From Cylindrotheca closterium (Eukaryota; Bacillariophyta; Bacillariophyceae; Bacillariales; Bacillariaceae), in contig CAKOGP040000668.1 in NCBI GenBank assembly GCA_933822405.4, positions 196,602 to 260,601 of the forward strand: a stretch of DNA of 64,000 bases, written 5' to 3'. Below the pieces are notes generated by a model. That model had not been told where the DNA came from. It saw only the letters and a program-made list of their open reading frames with translations, and searched no databases. A program made the position numbers and the translations under genes. Positions 9,952 through 19,267 of this stretch are shown here, in pieces; positions within the stretch are counted from its first letter, which is position 1, and each line of letters starts with the position of its first letter.

Positions 9952-12438
9952 CAGTTTCTTGAGGTCTACAATGACGCCAAACTTAACTCCAGTCGAGTCC
10001 AAAGGTGCTTCTGGATCGACGTCGATTGTCTCTCCCTTGTAAGAAAGACCCTGCCTCTTAATAGGAATCTCGTGATCAATCGCAAGCCTTTGCTGAAGGT
10101 CGCCCACAGTAGCATCAGAGGAAAGAACAACAGCGAGCAGTTCATTTTTTTCTGTTTTGACATGGATATGCCATGGGTGCAAATCAATAATGCTTCCGCC
10201 ACCAATTCCCAAGGCCTTGAAAGTTTGAAAAGGGTCATCCAATTCTTTCTCTTCGTATTTCAAAACCTGCTCCTCTTTGGGAATTTTGAAGTCCTCGTGC
10301 AACTGCAACTGCAGGCTCTCGACGGTATAAAAGTGTTTCACCTTGATGGACATCAGTTCCTTCTTCTTCTTGCCATCTGTGTCGTTGATTCGGATTTCCA
10401 TCACAATGTCCGGAACACTTTCCGCGACCACAACGTCCCCATCTTCAATTCCACATTCCTCCAAACTCAATTCCGGATTTGTTGCCGATAGGTCGTCCTT
10501 TCCCTCAATGGCTAGGCCTTGGGACCTAAAAGGAATATCATGTTCCTCTTGGATCTGTTTCTTCAAGTAGTACAGTGCCTCGGATGGTTTCATGTGGACC
10601 GATGAGGCGTTGCTGCCGGGCATGACAATGACATCAAAGATGATATCTGGTTCGTCCAGGAACAACAACTCGCCACCTTTAACGCCGCAAGCTTCCAAAG
10701 CGGCATTTGGGTCATCCAGCGGATCGTCACCGTGATATAAGGTCTGATTCTTCTCCTTGACGGGAATACCGTGCTCATGAACCAACTTCTCTAGAACAGC
10801 ATCGACCGATTCCTTTGGAGAGATTGTCATTTCTACCGTTGTTCCGTCTACATTCTCGATACGAATAGCAACCGGTCGTGGATCCAATACGATGACTGAT
10901 CCGTCGACAATGCCACAATCCAACAAGCTGATAGTGCCATCTTCTGGAAGCGCCTTGCCTTCCAACATCATAAAGTGGTCTTCCAGTGCAAGTAATGTCC
11001 CCATCTGTAACTTCATTTGCAAATCAAAAATATTACCGAGGGGAGAGACTTCGACAGATATCGTTTCGCCGCCATGGTCTCGGGCTACGACAGTAATGTC
11101 CTTGAATTTCAAATCAATTACTTTCTCAGGCTTAACCTTACAATCCTTTTCCAATATTGCCTCCGGATCCTCCAACGTTTTGCCCTTGAATTCCAAGAAA
11201 TGCTTTTCGATCGGAATGTCATGTTCGTCTTTCAGTATTTGCGTCAACTGTCCGACGCTGTATGTTGGTTTGACAGTGACCGCCATCTTATTGCCGTCAT
11301 GAGTGGCGACAAACACTGTCATGTCCAAAGGTTTCAAATCAATTTTGCTTTGTGCCTTGATTCCATAATCCTTCTCCAGTGTTGCGGCATCATTATCGAG
11401 TTCTTTCCCTTCAAATTCCAATTCTTGTTTTTCGACCGGGACTTCGTGCTTCTCTTGGATCATCTGCTTCAATTCTCCAACAGAAAAGGTTGGTTTGACC
11501 GCAAACGACCATTTTTTGCCATCATGCTTGACAACAGAGATCTTAATATCTGGTGGTTTCATATTAATGATAGCCTCCTTCTGAATCCCACAATCGACGA
11601 AGCTTGCCAAATCGTTGTCCAACGGCTTCCCATCAAACTCCAATTCTTGCTCATCGGCAGAAATTCCGTGTGCAGCTTGAACTTGCTTCTTCAGATCACC
11701 AACACTGGTAGTAGGGGGGAGGGTGACGGGCAATTTTTGGCCAGTGTACAATTGAATGTGTACCGTGATGTCTTCTGGTTTAAGATCAATCACATCCCCG
11801 GGTAAGACCTCACAATCCACCGTTAGGGACGCACTCAAATCATGCAATGACTTTCCTTTGAATTCTAGTTTTAATTGATCGGCTTGAATTCCGTGCTCTT
11901 CTTGGATTTGCTGTTTCAATTGATCAATGGTAATATGTGGCATCACTTTCATGGACATTTTCTTTCCATCTTGGGCTTGGACAAAGATCTCGATAGGTGG
12001 AGGATTTAGTTCAAGGACATCGCCAGCTTGAATGCCGCAATCCGTCAAGTCTGAGTACATATCGGCCAAAGCTTTGCCGTTGTTGAACAATTCTTGCTCT
12101 TCGATAGGAAAATCATGGTCATCTTCCAAAATTTCCTTAATGTCTGGTACAGTATCATCAGGTGCTACCTTGATATCTACACTTTCACCACCGGGTAGTT
12201 TCACTTGAATTTGAAGTGGCTCTGGTTTCTTGGGTTTCGGTTCTTCATTCTCTTCTTCTTCCTCCTCTTCCTCCGCCAAGGCCCTTTCCATTTCTTCCTG
12301 AAGTTTTTGCAGTTCCTGCTTATCCTTTAGGACAGAGGAAGGCCGAGACTGTATCATGGCACGAGCTTTTTGCCTCAATGCTTCGCGTCGTCTTTCACGT
12401 TCCTCTTCACTGAGGACGGGTGAGGTAAATTCTACCAT
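9769..12438 (-). CDS. Protein with ten tandem ubiquitin-like domains and Lys/Ser tail
   Basis: Single-exon gene, 889 residues. A charged coiled N-terminus (residues 1-74, with a run of ten or more Glu) is followed by ten divergent ubiquitin-like repeats of about 75 residues (roughly 75-830). Each has the ubiquitin pattern: strand, turn with D/H-G-K/E, strand, helix with (V/I)xxLKxxIxxxH(D/G)IP, then LxFxGKxLxD and a closing xGDVIDLKP. No repeat ends in the Gly-Gly that deubiquitinases need, so this is not a polyubiquitin precursor. More likely it is a structural or scaffold protein that presents many ubiquitin-like folds to binding partners. The tail (about 830-889) repeats SPKxKKRDS units. 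It has no signal peptide, so a cytosolic or nuclear place is likely. Confidence 0.88.
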   Translation of the reverse strand: MVEFTSPVLSEEERERRREALRQKARAMIQSRPSSVLKDKQELQKLQEEMERALAEEEEEEEENEEPKPKKPEPLQIQVKLPGGESVDIKVAPDDTVPDIKEILEDDHDFPIEEQELFNNGKALADMYSDLTDCGIQAGDVLELNPPPIEIFVQAQDGKKMSMKVMPHITIDQLKQQIQEEHGIQADQLKLEFKGKSLHDLSASLTVDCEVLPGDVIDLKPEDITVHIQLYTGQKLPVTLPPTTSVGDLKKQVQAAHGISADEQELEFDGKPLDNDLASFVDCGIQKEAIINMKPPDIKISVVKHDGKKWSFAVKPTFSVGELKQMIQEKHEVPVEKQELEFEGKELDNDAATLEKDYGIKAQSKIDLKPLDMTVFVATHDGNKMAVTVKPTYSVGQLTQILKDEHDIPIEKHFLEFKGKTLEDPEAILEKDCKVKPEKVIDLKFKDITVVARDHGGETISVEVSPLGNIFDLQMKLQMGTLLALEDHFMMLEGKALPEDGTISLLDCGIVDGSVIVLDPRPVAIRIENVDGTTVEMTISPKESVDAVLEKLVHEHGIPVKEKNQTLYHGDDPLDDPNAALEACGVKGGELLFLDEPDIIFDVIVMPGSNASSVHMKPSEALYYLKKQIQEEHDIPFRSQGLAIEGKDDLSATNPELSLEECGIEDGDVVVAESVPDIVMEIRINDTDGKKKKELMSIKVKHFYTVESLQLQLHEDFKIPKEEQVLKYEEKELDDPFQTFKALGIGGGSIIDLHPWHIHVKTEKNELLAVVLSSDATVGDLQQRLAIDHEIPIKRQGLSYKGETIDVDPEAPLDSTGVKFGVIVDLKKLKKDKKVDDAVKSPKPKKRDSVLKSPKSKKRDSKLKSPKKPPKSKKRESTSKSSKKDKAAK

Positions 12439-15264
12439 ATTTTGAGAAGTATTACGGGTTCGCGATAGTCTATGCTGACAAAGAGATAGATGGTCAGCGC
12501 CAGAGAGGAGAATACCAAGATGGAAGGTTCTTAGCCTTATAAATCAGTACATATTACATTCGTGGAATTAAAACGAATTGTGATCCAGAGTTGCCATCAA
12601 GGAGACGTGACCTGGTCTTTGACCTCCGACACCGCTATGGTGTCGAACAAATTTGCTGTCGTGAGTCACATAAAGTTCTTGGTTCGTCGATGCAAGATCC
12701 ACTTTTCTTCACACCAGGTCTCATTCACCTATTCCTGCTGATGCCAGTATACAAGGCAGGAACACGGCAGGAACACGATAGTAACAACGCTTACCTATTT
12801 GGTAGCCCAACGTAAGTGGTTGGCAAGTCTAAATACAATGCAAGACTCTGCTTAGCGGCTCCTCGATGCTCAATCATACCGCGGCGGTTTTACCGAAAGG
12901 TCATTTCGCTGAATGACTCAGTCGATCAAGTTCTCGGACATTTTGTGCAGTTTTGTGACGCACTCGCACTTTCAACTTTATGACAACCGCATCATACGAT
13001 GATACACCGCAACTGCAATAACAACGACGAAAGTGGATGCAAAAAATGGACCCAACCAGAAAGACACTTTATGGCACAAAGGGATATACTCAAGTCTTCA
13101 ATCGGAGGAAAGATCTTGTTCCATTTTCTATTACAAATGATAAACATGATATCCATGTCCCATCAAATGAATGGTCGTGGGCGTCATTCCATAGTTTTTG
13201 CACGGACCCATCACGAAACAGAACCCATCACCTACCGTTACCACCTTCAAACAACAATCACAAAACACGAAAGTATTCACCCCGAACCAGACTCACACTG
13301 ACCATATGCAAGAAAAAGATCCTTATGTCTCGTTCTGTTGGAACAAATTTCTGCCAAACATTATCATCGATCACAGATGTCTCCCACTGAACACATTCTT
13401 CAAATAATCCACTAGAAAAAGTGATTGATTGAGAAGTCACATCTCTTGATATGTCGCACCCGATGATATCATCTGTTCGTGGCTTTCTGGGTTCCTTTGT
13501 GATGATGATTTGCAGTCAAATCCGTCAGCTACCACCAAATTCGACTAAGACGATGAATATGCAGCAACTGAGGACCCCATAAGAAAAGAAGATAGAATCA
13601 GAGGCTACTGAAAGCTTCGTGAACATATGGAAGGAGGTGGAGCTCAAAGGTACCTTAGAGGATTCTATTGGCATCTCTGCTATGTTGGCGCCTTGCTGGA
13701 TTCGCTTCATTTCCTTTAGGTTCAGAGATTTTTGGATTTGCACATTGCGTCTGTCGGCGGGTGCTCATGGCCGCCATAGCGAAGGACAACCATTCAACAA
13801 TACAATGCACCATTCCCTTCTATCAAAACTGACGGAAAGCGTGGTATGTGACGCACTTGCTCATATGATTGGCCGAGATCCACCAGACAGTGGCTTAAAT
13901 GTAAGTTGTGCCACAAAAACAGCATTAGTCGGATTCGTGGCCTATTTTCTTTCAACTACAATATAGTACTAACACATATTTGTCGTCCAGAGATATATGT
14001 GACAAGCCCGGGGGTGCTTGATATAGGGCTTTCCAACCAAGGTAGAAAGGATTCAAGTTCACCCACTTGGCTTGGGCGATCAATGATTGGCCATACCGGT
14101 AGGTTCCAGAAGTTGTAAAGAATCTCACACAGACACGGTCGAACCACCACCAAAGCTACCGCTATATTACGCAGAATTTCAAATCACTTTTCGGGGCTGG
14201 GCGACAACTTGGAGTGCTACAATGGATATTAGTGCTGGTAGTCGAAGAAGTCAAAACATCCGCCAATTTGGAAATAAACTAAACGAAAGTACAGTATGGT
14301 GACTGCAACATCCCAGGTCGGTACAGTAGGTACACTGGGAACCTAGCATTGGGTCAAGCGTCAACGTCTTGCTTATAAGCGTCTCCAAAGTGAAAAGGTC
14401 GGTTCACGATTGTGTAAGAAGGGCATTGCGATGTACGAGTACTCTAAAAAGAGGGAACGTTAGACACCATTCTTCCACAGATTATTGTCTGATCAGGTTC
14501 AAGACCAACCCGGTTGGTGCATCAACAATTTGGAAATTAATAGAGTTTCAATTCATGTAGACTGCATTTTCTTCACTTTGTACTAGATCAAAAGGAACAC
14601 TCAGAGTGTACATGAGCCATCGTGGGAAAGGTAGCACAGGTACATCTTTTAAAATTAGTGCAGTTCGAAACAACACAATTGCAATCACACCGAAGTCATT
14701 TTTTCAGCATGGAGCGCTTGCCTCGTGGGTTTGGAAGAGATTCCAGGTATGGTACCGGTACCAGGTACCTGGTACTATAAATCTCCAATGAAGAGGAGAA
14801 TGTTCGACGCCGATGAACAAGCTCGAGACTATTTTTGCGGGGACTAAAAAAACAGAAAACTCCTTTCAGTATTATTAGAAGAGGAACCGTGTTCCCTTGG
14901 TGGGAGCACTCGGAAAGTCAGTGTTCTGAGTGTTCCATATGGCTTCTTTCGATTTTTTTGTATAATCTGTTCAATCATGAAATGAGTGACATCAATATCA
15001 TTCAAGCTCTTTCGGACAAATCGTTAACAAAGACAAGTGGTGGTCGCGATATGTTGTGTGGAGCTATTGCAATATAAATTACCGCAGAGATGACGGGAAA
15101 CACGAACTTTTCTCCAAAAACAAGATTTGTTCAGGAATTTCTATTACGCCATGTCGGGATTGATTGAAGTATGGAATCAGAAGACGGTAGAATAGCGTGT
15201 CTGTCGTTTTGTTTGTTTTCTGTTTCTTTTGAGAGTCACACAAAAATCAACACAAAGAAACAAA
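12439..15264. other. 2.8-kb region without a convincing gene
   Basis: Longest non-coding stretch of the window, lying between two divergent genes. Several overlapping frames of 60-117 codons occur (for example 12999-13301 and 13037-13390 on the plus strand), but they overlap one another, start in low-quality context and show no domain. ACCGGT/GTAC palindromes occur at 14094-14101 and in a dense cluster at 14751-14774. No tRNA-like cloverleaf or long repeat was seen. It may hold the 5' regions of the ubiquitin-like gene and the HSF gene, or a decayed element. Confidence 0.4.
14751..14774. repeat. Nested GTACC palindrome cluster
   Basis: A 24-bp stretch is built from overlapping GGTACC and ACCGGT palindromes (KpnI- and AgeI-like words) and is followed at once by ACTATAAAT, a TATA-like string. 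It could form a hairpin or bind a dimeric factor. Function not known. Confidence 0.5.
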
Positions 15265-16310
15265 ATGGCTGAAACCAAGCCTCCAACAGCAGCGACTATC
15301 AGAAGCAAACCTTTCCCAGAGGCTCTCTACAATCTACTCAAATTTGTGGAATCGAACGATCACGAACATATAATATCGTGGGTGAACGATGGGAGGGCAC
15401 TTCAAGTTCATCTTAAGGAAGAGTTCGAGAATGAATTACTGCCAAGGTATTTCAACACTACGAAATATAACAGCTTTACTCGAGCGCTATATGCCCATGG
15501 ATTCACTTGCCAAAAGAAGGGGAGTCGAACTGGGATTTGTAAGTTGCACACTTAAAAGACCTCGTATTCATCTTTCAACTGTTTTCTCACACCTTAGTTG
15601 CCCAAACAGACTCACACCCAAGCTTTAATCGCCAGAATATGTGGGCCCCATGGCTTATAAAGAGAGCAAAGAGCAAGAGAAATGCAAAAGGAGCAGCCTC
15701 AAGAAGCGATACTTCTGATTCTCTCTCTGATTCAGCACTGAGTGGCCGCCTACCAAAGCTAAGGCCACGGATTTCCGAATCGATGTTGGATACCGGGACA
15801 CGGAGCAATACATCGGGTCAAATGCCCGTTGCAGGTCAGCAGCATCAAGTGATTTGCTCTCAAGTATCTCATCGCGCAAGTAAGACGCCATTACATCTTC
15901 CACAATTGGCTGGCCAACTTGATAGCGACAATGATAGTGCTCGCATGGAACCCCAAGCCCCAAGCCCTTCTTTAAATCCTTCAAGGAACCAAGAAGATGA
16001 TGGCAAGTCGGCCATCGCAGCACCGACCATTTCTTCTTGCATTCCTCTGAGTTCGAAGACGATTACGACTGACCAAGACCAAGATCGAAAAAATCAACTC
16101 GCTCGGAGTTATGGGGCGCTGCTGGATGATCATATATCACCAATCCCCTTCTCGTTAGACGCGCAAGACCTTGTCACACCCAACAGCGCGATTGATTTTT
16201 ATCCTTGCGATAAAGTGTTGGCATTCTCTTTGGAGCCAAGAAGCATTCAGGAGATGTCGCAACGTCCAAATAATTTATGTGAATGTGACCATCTTTCGAG
16301 TATAGGATAA
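15265..16310 (+). CDS. Heat-shock-factor-type DNA-binding protein
   Basis: Predicted exons 15265-15538 and 15598-16310; the 59-bp intron starts GTAAGT and ends TTAG, splitting a Phe codon in phase 1, for 328 residues. Residues about 14-115 form an HSF-type winged helix: FPEALYNLL, then IISWVNDGRALQVH, then LLPRYF with a KYNSFTRALYAHGF recognition helix, and after the intron an F-A-x-x-DSHPSF-N-R wing. The remaining 210 residues are Ser/Pro/Gln-rich and probably disordered; I see no clear leucine-zipper trimerisation region like that of classical HSF1. HSF-domain genes are strongly expanded in diatoms and most are not heat-shock regulators, so the target genes cannot be guessed. The TTG-started extension upstream is ignored because the ATG at 15265 follows a CAAA context. 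Confidence 0.88.
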
Positions 16311-16354
16311 GAAACACAACTAGTCCACTAGATTCTCTCTCAAAAAATGATTTG

Positions 16355-18427
16355 TTAGATAATGTCACTCATGAAATCCTTCAGATCGGATTCTGAAACA
16401 GATGCGATTCTGAGCAAAGCTTCCATCTTTTGGAACTTTTCAGATACCATTTTCTCATAAATGGTCCATGAAGAGACAAGAGAGCCCTTCTTGTGATCTT
16501 CAACGAGCTTCCCGAGAAAGAAGGATTTTAGCGTGTGGACATCCAGTAATAATTGCTGCTTTCCTGTCGTTGTAGTGTGATTGCATTTCGAAAGCATGAT
16601 GGAATCAAAGGTTTCAATGATGTCCATGGCCAACTTGTCGCATAGTGTACAGAAATATGCCGGAGACAGGAGCCATTCGGCAGTAGATATGTAGGATTCG
16701 ACATGATGACAAATGGAGTAGACATAGTCGTTGGTATCTTGAACTTGATCCCATTTTTTCCAAGGAAGTTTGGTCATGTCTGCAAATGCGCACGCACGAA
16801 TTTGATTGCTGAGAAGTGATACCAAGAATTCCATAGCCTTTGCGGCAATCTCATCAAAAGTCTCTTGCTGGGATGTCATGTCAACTTGAGCAGCGTACGT
16901 GTCGTGAATGGTATTTCTGACCATCTCTTCCATTTGTTCTATTGTATCGACACAGAACTTGGAAGTGTTGAAGATGTGACACAGGTTCTTTTCGTGGTCC
17001 GTAATCTTTTCGTCGTGCCCAAAAAGGCCTTCGCTTCCTTTCAAAAACGATGATGGCGATAGTGATGACAATGATGATGAGGGCGAACCCATGATCTTGC
17101 GTACTTTGAGTATCCTTTTGGTTGGCGCAGCGGCAGTCAATGACGAGTTGAGAATTCGTGCGTATTCCAACAAGAAACTCTTTGATAGTGACAAATAAAG
17201 CTGGAAATAAACTTCTCCCGTCCCTCGCTCTCTGGCACAGGCATCCATACGATGTTTCATTGCCAGAAATAGCTTACGACAGGGTGAAAACATTGGAAAC
17301 TTTCCGGCAGCATCAATCGAGCGATCATTTTTGGCTTCGCGGAGAATGTTTCGAATCTGGAGAGTAGTTTCTTGGATATACTTGGAATCAAGCTGCCTTT
17401 CCTCCCTTTGTCTTTTTTCTTTTTCAGTTTCCTTTAGTCCGTTGCTGATGCTCCACATTCTCGAGAATTTCTTTTGCTTTGTTGTTGGTGCCGAGGATAG
17501 TTTGTTCTCTTTGCCAAGTATTGGGATTTCACCGTCCTTGGATGCGGAATTGTCAGGATCCTTTTTCGCGAAATTAGTAGTATTGGGGTAACCAAGAGTC
17601 GTGATCGAGACACAAGGTTCCAGTTCACATTTTGTCTGTAGAAAGAACCGGGCATCCTCTTCCTCCAGATTGTAACTACAAGATCCATTGATGGCCAATA
17701 CAATGTGTCCAACCTCGAGACAAGAGGGTGATAACCAATCATTGTCGCCGTGCAAATGCGCAAAGGTCAAACAGCGTTGCTGTGACACAATTTGACTTTC
17801 AAAGTCCAGATCCATAGGCAGACAAGTATGCTGTTTTGGTTGTACAAAGACTGCCTGATGCACCATCATTTCTCGTTTGGCTGTTTCCAATCTTTCAACA
17901 TTGCAATCAGTAGAGTTTGCTGCCTTGTAAAGACAAATGGTAATGACCCCAGTCGCGTGACTCATAATCTCCTGAAGGGTTTCCAAGTCCAATGACTTGC
18001 ACAGCCTGCCATTGAAGGATATCACTAAATCGCCCACTTGAATAGGCAGTTTTGTTGGATGATTCAGCAAGCTGTCCTGTCGTTCGTCGAGTGCTGCGAC
18101 ATAGACGTCATCCTTTAAATCAAGATGATGATGATTGGCATCATTTTGGTTTCCCAAATATTCTTCATCTGAATCCTTAGTATTAGACATCATTGCAGTG
18201 CTGGTTCGCTTGCCGAGCTTGACTCCAAGTCTCTGATCCGTAGACGACCGAAAGAGTGTCAGACTAATCACTTCGGGTTCTTCCACTCGAAATGACTCGG
18301 AGGACGCAATCCAATCGATGGAGGAAGAGGAATAATCGGACGATGATAGAATCATCGAAGGAGGCGGATGCTGTGCATCACTAATAATAATATCATCACT
18401 TCGACTGGAAAAGAAAAATCTCCCCAT
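16355..18427 (-). CDS. PDZ-domain protein fused to a Vps53 C-terminal-like domain
   Basis: Single-exon gene of 690 residues. Residues about 50-170 form a PDZ-like domain (VISLTLFR, RLGVKLG, IQVGDLVISFNG, ending in a VITICLY strand). Residues about 190-285 look like a second, weaker PDZ-like unit (LEVGHIVLAING). After a Lys/Glu-rich linker, residues about 345-690 match the C-terminal half of Vps53 in order: a GxVYFQLY helix, NTSKFCVDTIEQMEE, then ACAFADMTKLPWKKW, then YVYSICHH, and finally QQLLLDVHTLK. In Vps53 this region is an alpha-helical CATCHR-type part of the GARP/EARP tethering complexes for endosome-to-Golgi transport. The N-terminal coiled coil that assembles GARP is missing and replaced by PDZ. 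It may therefore be an accessory tether or a neofunctionalised paralogue rather than the main VPS53. No intron or frame break suggests an artefact. Confidence 0.82.
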   Translation of the reverse strand: MGRFFFSSRSDDIIISDAQHPPPSMILSSSDYSSSSIDWIASSESFRVEEPEVISLTLFRSSTDQRLGVKLGKRTSTAMMSNTKDSDEEYLGNQNDANHHHLDLKDDVYVAALDERQDSLLNHPTKLPIQVGDLVISFNGRLCKSLDLETLQEIMSHATGVITICLYKAANSTDCNVERLETAKREMMVHQAVFVQPKQHTCLPMDLDFESQIVSQQRCLTFAHLHGDNDWLSPSCLEVGHIVLAINGSCSYNLEEEDARFFLQTKCELEPCVSITTLGYPNTTNFAKKDPDNSASKDGEIPILGKENKLSSAPTTKQKKFSRMWSISNGLKETEKEKRQREERQLDSKYIQETTLQIRNILREAKNDRSIDAAGKFPMFSPCRKLFLAMKHRMDACARERGTGEVYFQLYLSLSKSFLLEYARILNSSLTAAAPTKRILKVRKIMGSPSSSLSSLSPSSFLKGSEGLFGHDEKITDHEKNLCHIFNTSKFCVDTIEQMEEMVRNTIHDTYAAQVDMTSQQETFDEIAAKAMEFLVSLLSNQIRACAFADMTKLPWKKWDQVQDTNDYVYSICHHVESYISTAEWLLSPAYFCTLCDKLAMDIIETFDSIMLSKCNHTTTTGKQQLLLDVHTLKSFFLGKLVEDHKKGSLVSSWTIYEKMVSEKFQKMEALLRIASVSESDLKDFMSDII

Positions 18428-19267
18428 TTTTCTTCTTCTTGGATTTTATGGAAAGAGCGAGTCTTCCTGCAGTTGTAGTCCCCTAGCAATAGGATACAGC
18501 AAGAAGAAGAAGCTGAGTTTTGTGTTTTTGGGCGAGCTCCACCAATATATATTCGTTTAGGTTGATGCTGCAAACTTGTTCAACATGTTCCCTCTCAGAC
18601 CAAATTGAATGATGGATTGAAAATGGCAATGATTCCACAATGGCGTTGAGAAAGACTTTATGGATGTATTGCACAGCGATATAAAATGACCTTCGCATAA
18701 AATAGTAGGATACAATAATGGACATTTTACGCACAGAAAAGGAATTTACAAGATTGGAAATTTGAGGGAGCTTCGGGGGTCATGGTATCCCACAAATAAG
18801 GGAGGGGAGCATGGAATGCGTCCCCGGAAGCTGTGGATTTTTCTCATCAAACGCTCGACACCAAAGTGTGCGTATGCGAAAAAAAATTTGCGATAGTACT
18901 ATAAATGGTGTACGAACAAAAGTGTTATGTAGATTTCCACCACGTCATATTCTTTGCGGCTAATTTAGCGAGAGTTTTCATTTACGTGGACAAGCCACAA
19001 AGTGCGTTTTAGTGGGTGGTAGGAAAAAACAACATCTGTGTGTTGACGCCCCCTCAAGAGAAAAACGACTGATCAAGCCATCAAAGGAAGAGCAATTGTG
19101 GATTCTATTGACATCAAAGGTCATAGCCACACTACATTATCAAGGAATTTGTTTGAACTCGAGGCGAACGCTCCTAGAATCATCAATTCAATTTCTTTGA
19201 ATACACGATACGCAATTTCAACGCACAAAGATTGCTTCCGCACGCTAAATACCCTAGTCAAGGAACG
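18428..19267. promoter_or_regulatory. Divergent intergenic region
   Basis: About 840 bp between the PDZ/Vps53-like gene and the Gly-rich WQGP-family gene, which are transcribed away from each other. It must contain both promoters. Small frames exist on both strands but none is convincing. No repeat was seen. Confidence 0.35.

Noticed and set aside
12999..13390. Overlapping 100- and 117-codon plus-strand frames
   Set aside because: Two frames of the same biased stretch, no conserved motif, no signal peptide.
15229..15264. Upstream TTG-initiated extension of the HSF gene
   Set aside because: No ATG; the ATG at 15265 gives a normal HSF N-terminus.
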